Below, in pieces: positions 45,452 through 57,761 of a stretch of 64,000 nucleotides of DNA. This DNA comes from Labia minor. Its lineage: Eukaryota > Arthropoda > Insecta > Dermaptera > Spongiphoridae. The notes beneath the pieces are model-generated. The model had not been told where the DNA came from and made no database searches. It saw only the letters and a list, made by a program, of their open reading frames with translations. The DNA lies in NCBI GenBank assembly GCA_963082975.1, contig OY720344.1, positions 13,255,580 to 13,319,579 of the forward strand, given 5' to 3'. Numbering within the stretch: the first letter of the stretch is position 1; each line of letters begins with the position of its first letter. A program made the translations under genes and the position numbers.

Positions 45452-46070
45452 TACCGACCGACGATAGTAAGGGAGGTATTGTTTTCACACCAAATTTCAC
45501 ATGTGGAGATTTTTACATATCTCCACGAATCATGCATTTTCTTAACAGAAAAAAGTATTTTTAGCATGATATCTGTCCGTCCGTCCGTCGGTCCGTATAG
45601 ATGTGTACAGCCTGAACGGCTGAACGGACTTTGATGAAATTTGGTATATTTACTTAATGCATCAGTGGGATGAATTGATCAACTTTTGGTGCAAATCCGG
45701 AAACCGGAAGTGGTAGTATTAGCGATCGACGATAGGAAGGAAAGGGTTATTTTCACACCAAAGGAGATTTTTTTATATATCACCACGAATCATGCACTTT
45801 GTATTGGTTTTATACTCGAGAAAAATCATATTTATTAGTTTTTTCTTGATTTAAAATTATATGACGTCATCCAGCCATTCATGATGTCACAGCCTGGTCT
45901 TACATATATATTATAAATAAAATAAAATTAAAAATATTTATGTTATATCCATATCTGTTTTTTATTACATTAATAGATATATTAAAATTATTTGAAATTG
46001 TTTCTGTAGCTGGAAATTAATTTATTTCAAACCGTCGGTCGGTTCGGACCTGGCCACAGGTCAACTTATT
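45452..46070 (+). mobile_element. HINE-A copy 4, inside piggyBac-like element
   Basis: Left end accgaccgacgatagtaagg, right repeat ccgtcggtcggt, then perfect hairpin gacctggccacaggtc and aacttatt. T residues lie on both sides (tttttt/accg and cttatt/tgg). One tgacgtca is intact, the second is tgatgtca. Confidence 0.92.
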
Positions 46071-46252
46071 TGGTTTTTGTTGCAAGCAAGTACTAATAAC
46101 TGCTCTAGCTATCAAATATACTTTTAAAACAAAAGTTAGATTATAATATAATTACACTAGCACAAATTTGGTATCAAATTTAACAATTTACAAACGCTAT
46201 TTAGATTTTTTCTGTTGTTCCCATTTGGGAACGGTGACTACAAATGGGTTAA

Positions 46253-46666
46253 AACTGTGTTTAAGTTGAAATTCACGTATGTAACTTTTTTGGTAAAATC
46301 CCAAATCATTAAATAGCACCTGGTCTATGCATTGGTGTACCAAATTTTTTCTCCTATTTATTAAATTTTCCAAATACATAATGTTAGATTATTTTTTAAA
46401 TTAATTTTTCTTCAACTTAGAGGATTATATTTTAATATAACATGATTTTATTAAATATTTTAATATTGTCAAAAAGTAATTAGATTTTAAAAAGGGCCTT
46501 CATATCTTCATATATTTATATATTATCTATATCTCTCTATATCTAAATATATATATATATATATATAAGCTTCTTAAATTATAGATTCTTTCAAGATTTC
46601 CTAGAGATTTAACATAAAAGTTTCCCTTTAAATTCCCTTTTATTAAATAAATGATGCACAAAAAAA
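46253..46666. other. AT-rich non-coding
   Basis: (at)n near 46547-46566. The small frame at 46197-46379 lacks a motif. Confidence 0.4.
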
Positions 46667-49018
46667 AAAAAAAGCAAAATGTGCAGCATCGTACACGTGG
46701 CGGAAGTGAAACTTCTTACAATCTAGAGAATAAGATAAATTTTAGTTGAGAGTGTGAGTGAGAGAGAAATAGAGAAAAATAAAGGGATCATTTCGAAAGA
46801 CATATAACAGTATAAAATTTTCGTAACAAATATTCGCTTTATTATTATTATTATCTACTCTATCATCATATCTACATTGCCTGTACTATTGTCGGTTGGT
46901 GCTTCAATTGGTAATACTGATATTAATGGCTTGTGATAACTAAAATAAGATATATATGTTCGTGATTCGATATTTTCTATATAACGTGTAAAAACAGCAT
47001 CTATTGTAGTTCCAGATTTTGTTGTTGATTCCTTGGGATCGTTATTTATAAGCAGACCAAATGTTTCTCGAAGAAAGTTGATCAACGGCAACGAATCATC
47101 TCAGATCCAAAATTTACATTAAAATCTCCCCCGAGAATTAGAGGGATTTTATCTTCGCCTCGTTCAAGTGCATTAGCACCTGTGTGGCTATAAACCAGTA
47201 GTGAACGGTGTATGAAATAAATAATATCGTCTAAATTTTGGTCGTTATTTTTTTTCGGCATAGTGAAATCTGTGGAGTAGAGAAAAGCAGTTTTAAATGC
47301 AATAATAATTTTAAATTGATTTAGTAGTGTTAAAGTAATGTTGAGATTCGGATAAATAACGTGAATGGTCATCGACGCACATAACTGTATGTGTTGGCGT
47401 GTGAATCGCCGACCATGTTCACACACACAATTACATGCGTCGGTATGCGTGCACGCTGTATATTTGACTTGAGAATTTTAATTATTTCACGATATATATC
47501 TTATCTTATTATGCTAGCTAAAATTGTATATATCTATCTATTTATCTATAACCATTGGTTCTCAAAAACCGCTCTAACGATTTTTTTCAAATTCACACTA
47601 GATATAGTATTTATAAAGAAAAATTGAGTTTTATTGATTACATCTCTTGAAACTTACAGCTTCATTATTAATTTCTTAATTGAAAATTATATATGGGTGA
47701 CGTAAATGGCATCCATTTTGAAATTTTACTCCCGCCTTTTTTTAATTTTGTATTAATATTTTTTTTATATTTAAAATATTTTAAAATTTATTATTTAATT
47801 TCGAAATAAAATTAAAAATATTTATTTTTAATAAAATATATATATATATTTATTAATCCCGCTTTTTTTTTAAATGATATTGTATTAACATTTTTTTATA
47901 TTTAAAATATTTTAAAATTCATTATTTAATTTCGAAATTTTATATTTAAAATATTTTAAAATTTATTATTTAATTTCGAAATAAAATTAAAAATATTTAT
48001 TTTTAATAAAATATATAAATATATTTATTAATCCCGCTTTTTTTTTAAATGATATTGTATTAACATTTTTTTATATTTAAAATATTTTAAAATTCATTAT
48101 TTAATTTCGAAATAAAATTAAAAATATTTATTTTTAATAAAATATATATATATTTATTAATCTCTCTCAAAAAATATGAAATACGTTTAATATTAAAAAT
48201 AAATAAATATACATATGAAATTTGTTATTTTTTAATATTAAAAAATATTTAATTTGAGATTAATTATATAAAAAATTTTAAAAAATTCAAAAAAACTTAG
48301 CTATAATATTTGACATATGATAAGGTTAATTACAATTTTTTAATAGACATCCTTAATAAATAGAAAAATAATAATTTTTAAATAATATAAATAATATTTA
48401 ATTATAATCTAATCAAAGAAAATAAAAGTTTGAATCTATTTGATAGTTGATCTTTTTACATATAATTAATCTCAAATTAAATATTTTTTAATATTAAAAA
48501 AAAATAACAAATTTCATATGTATATTTATTTTTATAAATGTTTAGGCAAATTTTGAAATTAATATATATTTAAATTCAAATTGTATTTAATTGCGATATC
48601 TACTGGACAAGGTGGAGATCTCGCCCTCTTTTGATCATAAGTCATACTAATTTTTATTCTTTGACCCAGTAGATGCTGAGAAATATTATTCCGGGTCAAC
48701 GTACTCGCGCGCATGCGCGCCATGGATTTTGGACCTAGCGAGAGGGTATTAGAACGAAAGACAGCACAAAAGCAACACGCAGATAGCCTCTTTCTCAAGA
48801 ACGAAAGACCGGACAAAAGAAAGACGCAGATAGCCTCTTTCTCAATAACGAAACACCGCACAAAAGAGAGACGGAGATAGAGGCTATCTCATTCTCACTC
48901 GTTATATCTATATCTTTTTTCTCTCTTGCGTTACGAATGCGTTACGAAATTTCAATTTTTCAATTCACTCTCCATTCTCAACCAAATGTCAGGACGCCGC
49001 TAAAGAAGTTTCACTTCA
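46667..49018 (-). mobile_element. Helentron-like element D, copy 2 (inverted)
   Basis: It is the reverse complement of 32011-34363 over its full length: same ends, tandem arrays and broken endonuclease. The only coding difference I found is one codon in the repeat-derived frame at 48559-48861 (His instead of Leu). The flanks share no direct repeat with the insert. The outer homopolymer (A run at 46661-46673) is longer than in copy 1. Confidence 0.9.
46855..47426 (-). pseudogene. Helentron-type endonuclease fragment, frameshifted (copy 2)
   Basis: It has the same two overlapping frames as at 33604-34175: 47082-47426 ending after GGDFNVNFGSEMIRCR, and 46855-47091 starting PLINFLRETFG and carrying TTIDAVF and SYHKP. 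The protein sequences are identical to copy 1, including the frameshift, so the lesion predates the duplication or transposition. Confidence 0.85.
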
Positions 49019-49689
49019 AAAATAAATGATTAAATAAAGTCCCTTGTTTCATAAGTTATCTATCATCTTCTCTTATTATTAATGAATTTTCATTGATATT
49101 CTCCTTTTCCTTTTATAATATAATAAAACTACACCAAGATATTATACTAAAGAAATTTGAATTATTAAATTAACCTTCAAACTTTTTGAATTTTTATCAA
49201 GAATATAAGTAATTTCAATAATAGTATTAGAAGAATTCATTTCTTCAGAGTTGAAATACATATAATAATATTTATACTAACGATCTGGAATTCTAGTGGA
49301 TATTTGAAATCATAATTATTCATGAGTAGATTTCCGTCCTTAACTCAACTCATATATCTCATTGGATCTGTTTGGAGTAGTTCGAAAGTGGAGATTGACA
49401 TTAGCAATCCTCACTCCTCATAAAATAGTTGCCATTGCTTTCAACATTATTGATTTGGTAGATACTGTTGATTATATACTATTCATCACACCACTGTTAA
49501 ATAAACTACAAATTATTCTACTCTAAAATAAAATTAAAAATATATTTTATTTAATACTCTTATTTTTATTAAAAATACTCTTCTATTTTAAACTTATATA
49601 TTTTAATTTAAAAATCATTTTTTTAAATAAAGAAAAATCATCGTAATATTTATATAAAAAAAACTATGAATATAAATTATAAATATTCT
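49019..49689. other. AT-rich non-coding
   Basis: Nothing recognised. Confidence 0.4.
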
Positions 49690-49965
49690 ATGTAAGGGCC
49701 TATCAGAACGGTTGCCAGCTAAGCAGAGTAGAGGTGATGTATGATCAGTACAATAGATCCTCTCAACTTTTATTTTGATTTTCTTGATCAGAGATCACGT
49801 TATGTTAATTAACTTCACCATTTTGAACACATATGTTGGTTGTTACTCGTTCCTGTTGACCACAGAATGAGGCAAAGTCCTTGACAGTTTCGAAACTTGA
49901 ACCGGGATCCTCAAGCTTGAAAGAGAAATGTGTTGCCCTACAGACTATGGGGAGCCTTATCATAA
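49690..49965 (-). repeat. SINE copy, diverged
   Basis: On the minus strand it retains a T-arm-like cccggttcaagtttcgaaac, the caaggac/gactttgcc equivalent, gatcaagaaaatcaaaata and attgtactgatcat, as in the family. Confidence 0.65.
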
Positions 49966-50654
49966 TATTTATATTTTTAATAAGAATAAAACTATTAAAT
50001 TATTCTATTTTTTCAAATAAGCAAATAAGAATTAAAAAATTATGAATCTATATTAAATAAATCAACCCCATTAGGTATTGCACTACAATGGTTCAGAATG
50101 TTTTAGATCTGAATCATTGAAACCTTTTTATGTTATTAATTAATTAATATGCCTTAAGTGGTTGACTCAAGGAAAAGTTATGTCGTAAAGTTGGATGCGA
50201 ATGTTGACACATCCCAGAAGAGCCACCGGCGTTCCATGTTGAGCAGCCAATTTTATCAGATCGTACAAACCCAAAAGTTATTTTATTATTTTTTGAAAGT
50301 TGACAATTCAAGTGTCGATTTAATTCAATTGTTTAATAATTAAATTACTAATTTTCTTAATCTTTAAGAAAAAGTAAATTTGGAATGTTAATTCATTTTA
50401 CTTTTTAAGTAAATAGTGAGTGCTGTTTAATCAAGAATTCATTTGTCAAAAATATAATGTATTTTATAATTTCAAAATAGAATAATTTGTTCTATTATAT
50501 AGATATTATTATATTATAAATTCTAAATGTTTTCAAATGATTGAAATGTGAAAAAACTACTCTTCTACAAAATAAATATTGGAACATCACACGACTCTAA
50601 AGAGAGAAATATTAATAAGTTAATAAACAAAAATAATTTAAAAAAAAATAAAAA
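49966..50654. other. AT-rich non-coding
   Basis: The 61-codon plus frame at 50158-50343 has no motif. Confidence 0.4.
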
Positions 50655-50822
50655 CCTCTGGCTTTGTACGTCCTACGCAAGTACAATGCCTATCCCGGAG
50701 TCTGGGTTGATTTCTTCCCATAGACCCCAGCAAGAGGAATTCCCTTACCAGGCCCAGAACTTGAACCCGGGACCACGAGAATGTGAGCCATCTACGCTAA
50801 CCTCTTACCCTGTGGTGCCAAA
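50655..50822 (-). repeat. SINE copy with internal deletion
   Basis: On the minus strand the head ggcaccacagggtaagaggt, T-arm ccgggttcaagttctgggcc and the distal cttgcgtaggacgtacaaag are present. The central tgataggac...aagctacttg part is missing. Confidence 0.8.
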
Positions 50823-51755
50823 CAAAATAATTAAATATTATATTACTCTATATTATTAGTGAAAAAGTAACATTATCTAAATTTCAATTGTTTAAATTAA
50901 TATATAATAATTATTCATAAATAAATTCAAGGGAATAACCCCTTGAAATTATCTTTAAATCATGTCATTCATATTAAATCAAAGTTTAAATTATTATTTA
51001 ATTTGAAATAGGTAAATTTAAAATAAAATAAATTAAAATGATGATTTTAAATTAATTTAAATTTTGAAAATGAATTAAAAAGATTCACTAGTGAATAATG
51101 TTATTACAAGATATTATATATGAACAAACTTTTAGGGATATTCAATTTGAGAATTTATATATTAAATCTTATTGTTAGTATCTTCCTCTTGGAAAGTTTT
51201 AAATATAATAATGTTGACTAACATTCATATTTATTCTATTTAGATTAAATAGAAAGTTGGAAAGATATGTTCAAAATATCTTAACGTCCTTGTTTAACAT
51301 CAAATTTCTCTGAAATTAAGTAGGTGATCTGTAATGTGGAATGTTATCCCCTCCGGTCGGACATTGCACGCTATTGGCTAGGGCCTCTTTCAAGCCCAGT
51401 CGTCTCATTGTAATTGATTATTGAGGGTTAATGGAAGATAAAGGAACTTGCCAACCTGTATCTTCATGAGAAATGCATAGGCTCTAGATTTAAGAGATAA
51501 ATGATATAACCTAAAAAGACTGTCAATTTATTTAAAGGGGAAATAGAAAGGAACTTGCAGTCATTTCTCTTCATTAGTATTCTAAACCTTACACGAAACA
51601 AGATATTTAATTTCTTTGTATATTTTTGTGTATAACCCCCCTCCTCGCCGCCGCCGCCAGATTAAATATAAAGGTTTTATAACAGACAATATTAAAATAG
51701 ATAATTAACACTAATTACCAAGCAATATTGTATTTTCATTTTTCTCAATTAGATT
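50823..51755. other. AT-rich, with a mixed-composition island at 51250-51500
   Basis: The island is single copy and includes cctccggtcggacattgcac and gctattggctagggcctc (CCAAT-type attgg). No open frame. Possible regulatory element, unproven. Confidence 0.3.
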
Positions 51756-52414
51756 CGAGGTCTGTTCAAAAGAAAAATGGAATTTTGAATTATTTCGAAA
51801 AGTATTTATTTATTCATCAATATCCATTTTGTCCCCTTCAAAGTAATTCCCCTCAGATATAATGCACTTATGTCAGCGCTTCTTCCAATCGTTGAAGCAT
51901 TTCTGAAATGCGCTTTTCGGTGTGGTCATCAGCTCGTTCTTCGATTCCGACTTTATCTCATCAATTGTGGCAAAACGCTTTCCTTTCATTACTCTCTTCA
52001 GTTTTGGGAATAGGAAAAAGTCGCAGGGAGCCAAATCTGGTGAATACAGTGGTTTAGGCATGATAACGGTTTTGTTTTTGGCCAAAAAATAATTAACAAA
52101 CAATGGTGTGTGAGCTAGTGCATTATGGTAATGCAGAATCCATGATTTGTTTTTCCACAATTCTGATCGTTTGAGCCGTATTGCATTACGCCAACATTGA
52201 ATAACTTCCTTGCAGTTTTTTTAAGTAAAAAATCAAAGAACACACAAAAACGTGACTAATCAGTTTGTCAAAAGCAAACTACTAATCCAAAATGGCTGAT
52301 AATATCAACATATGAGAAACATATGTGTACCAACATAACAAAAAAAATGTCGATAATCGAATGTACACAGCCCGAGAAAATTCAAAATTCATCTTTTCTT
52401 TTGTACAGACCTCG
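51756..52414 (-). pseudogene. mariner-family transposon with dead transposase fragment
   Basis: The inverted ends begin cgaggtctgt and share aaaagaaaa and gaattttga. On the minus strand the C-terminal third of a mariner transposase is readable: EVIQCWRNAIRLKRSELW, then WILHYHNALAHTPLFVNYFL, YSPDLAPCDFFLFPKLK, CFNDWKKR, a stop and HKCIISEGNYFEGD. HYHN replaces the family's HHDN, so the second catalytic aspartate is lost. The Trp codon after KKR has become TGA. The third aspartate (SPD) is kept. The N-terminal half is deleted. Uninterrupted frame 51873-52160. Confidence 0.92.
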
Positions 52415-53465
52415 TATATTGCAGATACAACATAAAATTGACATATATTTATTTATATTCACTAATAACTAATAATAGCAAAAACTTTGTAATTTTTTTT
52501 TAAATGTTCAAATAACAAAGACTCAATATAAAATATATGAATATATTGTTTGTATTTTATTTTCTTATTTTATTATTATCTTTGAAACTCATCAATACTT
52601 AAAAACAAATCTTTTCATATTTTTCAAAGAAATTTACAAATATGAATTAATATACTAATATAATATAATTAAAATTGAACTTAACTGAACTTTAATTTCA
52701 TTGCTACAACTCATTGATGAATCATGAAAAAAAGTTTTTAGGAAAAGAGTAAACCGCACAATATTTAAGTTGATATAGTAGTTATCGAACAGACAAAGGC
52801 AAGGTTTCTATCCCTATAAGATTACCTGAAGCAATGATAATATATTATAAACAAATTATTGTGATTATAATACTTTTTATAATAATAATTTTGTTTTTAA
52901 TTTAATTTGTATCTCTTAAGAAGTTTGTATACAAATCTATATTTTTGAAAAAATAGGTATCATATTAATGCACTATCTATGATAAAAACCTTTCAAATTA
53001 AATTCTTTAAAATTTAATAAAATATTATTATATTAATTGTTTAATAAAGAATAATTTAGCTTGTTTAATAGAATCTTAATAAATACACAATGAGATTAGT
53101 TAAGCTATATAAATAGTGAAACTTTAGTAAGTAATTGTGCAAATTATTCCCATCTGTTTTGAATTATCTATGTATATATACATTACTTACTTACTTAGTT
53201 ACTTAGTTATAACTACAAAATCTGATATAACTTGGATAATATGATTAGTGAAAAGATAATAAATTTAAAATCAATTTAAGAAAGGTGTCCAAATTAATTT
53301 CTATTTTCAATTAACTACATACTTAATTCTAACGGAATTATTTATATTTACCTTAATCTTATAATTAAAAAAAAAATGTTAAATTTATAAAAATTAAAAC
53401 TGGTGACAATGTCGACATTTTTAATTGATAAGAGGCATCTTTGTTTTTTTTTATTCTTCTAGATC
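52415..53465. other. AT-rich non-coding
   Basis: Nothing recognised. Confidence 0.4.
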
Positions 53466-53735
53466 AGGCCTGGCCAACCCAAATGACTCCATGGGCCTCT
53501 TAGATTAGGAGCAATGCTACAGGGGCCGCATTTTAGGGAAACGAATTTATACTTTACAATGTATTAAAAAACACTTTTAATACTTTCTTGATGCTTAATG
53601 TTTAATGTTTTTATTTATTATTTGTCGGCTACTTTTTTTAAATAAAAATATTAATAACAATTTAAAATAAAAAAATATATTCTTTATTAATTACTATTAA
53701 TTCTAACTTTTTTCTTTCTATTTATGGAATCAAAA
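53466..53735. mobile_element. hAT MITE, family CAGGCNTGGCCAA, truncated copy
   Basis: The end caggcctggccaacccaaat and following ccatgggcctcttagattag correspond, inverted, to the right end of 19253-19675. The far end is missing where the SINE begins. Confidence 0.82.
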
Positions 53736-53739
53736 AAAA

Positions 53740-54031
53740 AAAACAAAAACCTCCGACTTTTGTACGTCCTACGCAAGGAAAACGCCTATCAAGCCGGTTA
53801 TATTAATGAGGTGTCCTATGATCAGTAGAACGGGTCCTCTCAACCTTTACCTTGATTTTTTTGATCGGAGGCGCTATCAAGTAGCTTTTCCCCAATGTTG
53901 TTCCCGGAGACTGGGTTGACTCCGTCCCATAGACCCCAGCTAGGGAAATTCCCTTGCCAGACCCGGGATTTGAACCCGGGACCATGTGAATGTGAGGCAG
54001 GTTCGCTACCCACACACCCAATGGCGCCTTT
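53740..54031 (-). repeat. tRNA-derived SINE, near-intact copy
   Basis: It is very similar to 25841-26132: head ggcgccattgggtgtgtggg, T-arm cccgggttcaaatcccgggt. Beyond the head both copies share the same flank (attaaataattaaaaa on the element strand). The frame 53803-54021 is repeat-derived. Confidence 0.88.
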
Positions 54032-54043
54032 TTAATTATTTAA

Positions 54044-54225
54044 TCGGAGTCCGATTGGGAGGCGGCCCATTGGAAGAACAAGGACGTGGTGGGCATACTA
54101 TACAGGAAAAGAGGGAGAAAATAGAAGTTGGATGGGAGTGGCTCAGGATAGAGACACTTAGAGAAATGTGGTTGTTGCGGCCAAGAACTTTCGAGTTCCG
54201 TAGAGTCACAGAGATAGATAAATGA
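54044..54225 (+). mobile_element. LINE 3'-end fragment
   Basis: It matches the tail of 17240-17893: gtccgattggga...aggcggccc, gaagttggatgggagtggct, cagagatagataaatgag. A LINE copy truncated to its last 180 bases. Confidence 0.82.
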
Positions 54226-55863
54226 GATATAGTTAGTTTAGCATGTGATGGTTATTTTACATCCATTTTGAATTATTTATTTAGATTTAATTTTGTTATT
54301 GTCTTTAAATTAATTATGAAAAATAAATTCTAAAAATGAATGTGAAGTAAATAAATAGTTCTAAAGAGAAATGAAGGTGAAAATTTAGAATATAATATAT
54401 TCAAAAATATAATAATTAAATTATTTCATAATTTTCTAACAAGTAAAGTTTAATATAACTTTGTACTTAATTCTTCAGAGAAACTGATATAAATTGATTA
54501 TATCGAGAATATAAAGACAAAAATACTTATTTATATAAATAGAAACTTTATTATTTCATATTTGTTACGTGTGTAGTAATTTAACTAAAATTCCTTAGTA
54601 TAATTAATCTTTTTTTCAATTGAATTTTAGTACAATAGATTCTATAATAAATAGAATTGAAAATGCAAATAAAATAGGACATAAACCATCGATTTAAATA
54701 AATATGTATTATTTTTACTATTTTGTTTGAGTTTCAGTTTTTATCTCGACAAGATTTACACACTATAGAAATACGATTATAAAACGTTGAACAATAATAA
54801 ATTGATCTAAATGTAAGGTCATTAGAAGTGTTCATCTATCAAGTGAGATGTGCTTCTTCTTATCTGTTTATTCTGTTCATTGTTATGATTATACCTCTCG
54901 GGTATAGATAGGAAAAGAGAGAGAGATGGGAACCGACAGCTGTACTAACCATCCTTTATAAGTATCTATCCAGTATTATCGATATTTCCTTTCAAATCTA
55001 GCACAGCCCAATCCTGCTATTCAAAGGCTCTTGTTAAATGTTAGCCGATAGTTTTAAAGATAAAAATGATGTAATATTGTTAAACACAATCGAAGATTTA
55101 AGATTTACCTATATTTATATTTAATTTTGTTTTTTTAAATAAATCAATCTGTAAAAAAATTATACAAATCATACGTATTTTTTACATGCTTTTATTTAGT
55201 TTCACATCGTATCCTGTCGTCAAATTCTTGCAAGGTGAATTTAACCCACTTCTTAATGTTCGAATGAGCTGAAATTTTGCATACATATGTAACTCCGGTG
55301 ACAATGCAATATTCAGGTTCATTCATTGGTGAGGTATTATTAATTAATTAATATATAATAGTTTATACATATTAATACATAATATTGAAAAATAGTAATT
55401 ATCTATAAATATATATATATATATTACAATAAGAGCTAATTTTTTCAAAAACCTTATAAAATGTCAATTTGATAAAAATCCTGATATGATACATTTTTCA
55501 TAGGTATATACAACTTATATAATTTAAATATTAAATTCAAAAACTATATTATAATTCTTTCGACATTCACAATATAACACTATACCGCTAATTCTAAAAA
55601 TTAATTTTAAAAATTTATTTTTTTTGAATAGATGGAATTGGCACGTATGATTATTAAGTGGGGTTCTAGGCCCCCAGGGAGAGGTATTACATAACATTAA
55701 ATGAGTTACAACAATTATATTTCACTTCAAATCATGGTAAAGCATTTCTAACCTTTCAGGCACCTTCAAAAACTTTAATTCAATTCAATTCTTTTAACAT
55801 TCACACTATAAATGAAATCAGAAACTAAAAATTATAAAATAAAAAAAATATAATTTTTTTTTT
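54226..55863. other. AT-rich, with mixed islands
   Basis: A single-copy mixed block at 54820-55040 includes ggaaccgacagctgtactaa (E-box cagctg) and ttatcgatatttcc (DRE-like). Another short block at 55225-55330 resembles transposon sequence (cgaatgagctgaaattttgc). No genes. Confidence 0.3.
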
Positions 55864-56178
55864 AAAAACACGTTTTTATTTAAATGCACTAAAAAGGAAA
55901 AAATAATTTCTTCACACGCACCACGATTTCCTTACAATTTATTATATCTAAGAAATGAAAGCTAGGGCGCCAAACATGCAAGGAAAAATTCTACTTCAAA
56001 TAGTCATAGTTATCAAGTATAGTTGAAAAGGGAAAAAAAAAACCAGAAAGGTTTGTGCATATACAATGAAATGTCCTTCGTATTCTTTTCCTTTCCCAGT
56101 AAGGAAATCGTGGTGTGTGTGGAAAAATTATTTTCTCCTTTTTATATATATAGTTCATTTAAATAAAAGCGTGTTTTT
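55864..56178. mobile_element. Fold-back MITE with arms of about 75 bp
   Basis: The left arm (55864-55935) runs aaaaacacgtttttatttaa ... caccacgatttccttac. The right arm (56099-56178) is its inverse, with gtaaggaaatcgtggtg and cttttatttaaatgaa matching. The loop is about 160 bp and contains another partly symmetric segment (gaaaaattct / tattcttttc). No target duplication was identified. Confidence 0.82.
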
Positions 56179-57097
56179 AAAAAGTTTTTTTTAAATTGAT
56201 TTTATATTTCCAATTCATTAGATGAAATTATTATAAAAAAAGCTCTTAAATTTTGTAATTTTTGTGTTTTTAGAAATTATTAATTGAAGTGTTTAAAAGA
56301 AATGTTTAATTGCTGTCTTCCTATATATATAATAACGATTTAATATTTTTTCACAATAATTAGAGAGAAATATTAATATAATTTAAAACCACAAGCATAC
56401 AAAAAGTGATACTATTGCTGCGATCATCTGTATTATGCAATATTACTTCATCCTTGTCACAAAGAACGAAAACAACTGTCGCTCACTTGGCATTGTCAGA
56501 GCCCTAGATCGCAGACTGTCACGACATATCGTTTGCTGAATAACTCTATTTCATTTTATATATTTCAAGTTTTTTTCTATTTAAAATTATTCTTTTCTCT
56601 TCCCTTTCACTTTAAATGATTAAGGGTGAAGACAACGACAAATCGGAAATTAGAAATTTACTTTCCACCAACTTTCCTTTTTTTTCTATTCTTCCAGGAC
56701 AATGCACATATTTTCACTACATTTTGAAAAGAATCATGAAGGTTTATAAATGACACAGTTTGTTTTATATAATATATAATAATTACAATATGCATATTTT
56801 AATTTATGTATCATTTTATCATATTCATTTGGATATGTAAATTTATAAAAAGTTGTATTATAATATTTATAGTTGATATCATATATATATATATATATAT
56901 ATAAATATATGAATCCATATTCTATAATAATAAAAATAATTATATTTAAGATAGAATAATAGATTCTGATCAGTTTGAAATGGAATGGGATGACATTAAG
57001 CCATTTTATTGGTCTTGAACTTTTAACATTTTCTTTAAGACTTTTTCTTGGCATTAGTTGAACAAAATGCGACTGTATTACAATAAATATTGTTAAA

Positions 57098-57134
<37 letters not shown>

Positions 57135-57660
57135 ATATGTATGTATATAATTCTTAAGCTTGTCTTTCTCCATGCTTATATGCCTTTGTGATAAACAAAT
57201 CGTTGACTATAGCGAGAAAGAGGGAAAAAAACCCTTGTAAACCAACCTATTTATGGAAATCAAAATACATTCTTTTTCCGAATGCCAAACACCTTCTGTC
57301 AAATAGATGAAAAAATATTACTATTATCTCTTCTCTTTTTTCCTTTTTTTCCTTCATTATTTGAAATATTAATAAATATATGGATTACTTTAAAAAAATA
57401 TTATTTTTCTTTTCATTTTCCAGAGAAAGAAAGAATCAAAATTTTCAGACTAATAATTCAACTTTGAAATAATATTTATATTTTGATTTATTAAAAAAAA
57501 TAATAAATAAATATTGAAATATTCATATTTTTCTATTAATTTTTTTCCAAGGATTGTAGGGATTCTCTTCCTATACAATTAACTTTGTAGCTTTAAATTA
57601 TCCATTTAATAAAGTTATAAATTTTTATAAGAAAATTGATTGATTAATAATATTTTTTAT
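56179..57660. other. AT-rich, with one mixed island
   Basis: A single-copy block at 56390-56560 (gtcgctcacttggcattgtc, ccctagatcgcagactgtca) stands out. (ta)n tracts lie at 56880-56902 and 57101-57130. No genes. Confidence 0.3.
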
Positions 57661-57691
57661 AAATTACCAGAACATTCAAATATCAATTTTA

Positions 57692-57720
57692 ATTAATTTT
57701 TTTTTTGTTTCTAGGTAAGT
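57692..57720 (+). promoter_or_regulatory. Recursive splice site (ratchet point) candidate
   Basis: A polypyrimidine run (nearly all T from 57697) leads to tttctag, directly followed by gtaagt. Together tttctag/gtaagt is the juxtaposed 3'/5' splice-site consensus of zero-length recursive exons described in long insect introns. Joining exon 37342-37458 here would give ...tctg/gtaagt and regenerate a good donor. It lies about 20.3 kb downstream of that donor. Confidence 0.55.
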
Positions 57721-57761
57721 GAATATTTCAAAAATGTTCCCAAGGCATTCAAAGAAAATTT
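57715..57761 (+). other. 47-nt cryptic exon behind the ratchet site
   Basis: The segment is bounded by the acceptor at 57714 and by a second strong donor, gtaagtatt, at 57762. One frame is fully open (VSEYFKNVPKAFKEN plus two bases). Joined to the phase-1 candidate exon at 37458, it gives GGT AAG TGA, a stop. It could therefore be a recursive-splicing exon that is normally skipped, or a genuine phase-0 coding exon of another transcript. I do not recognise the peptide. Confidence 0.45.

Larger units (their letters stand above)
44509..46248. mobile_element. piggyBac-like element, 1.74 kb including a nested HINE-A
   Basis: It is flanked by TTAA on both sides (44505-44508 and 46249-46252). The ends are cccattggtgacc and the inverse of cccatttgtagtcacc. 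Further inward, tgttcccatttgtggga and ttcccaaatgggaac blocks are inverted with respect to each other. TTAA plus CCC ends is the piggyBac signature. The transposase is absent. A 105-bp tandem duplication and HINE-A copy 4 lie inside. Confidence 0.85.

Noticed and set aside
57715-57761. Ordinary internal coding exon for VSEYFKNVPKAFKEN
   Set aside because: Not excluded, but ranked second: the exon starts with gtaagt right after the acceptor, is only 47 nt, is out of frame with the one candidate upstream exon, and I recognise no protein.
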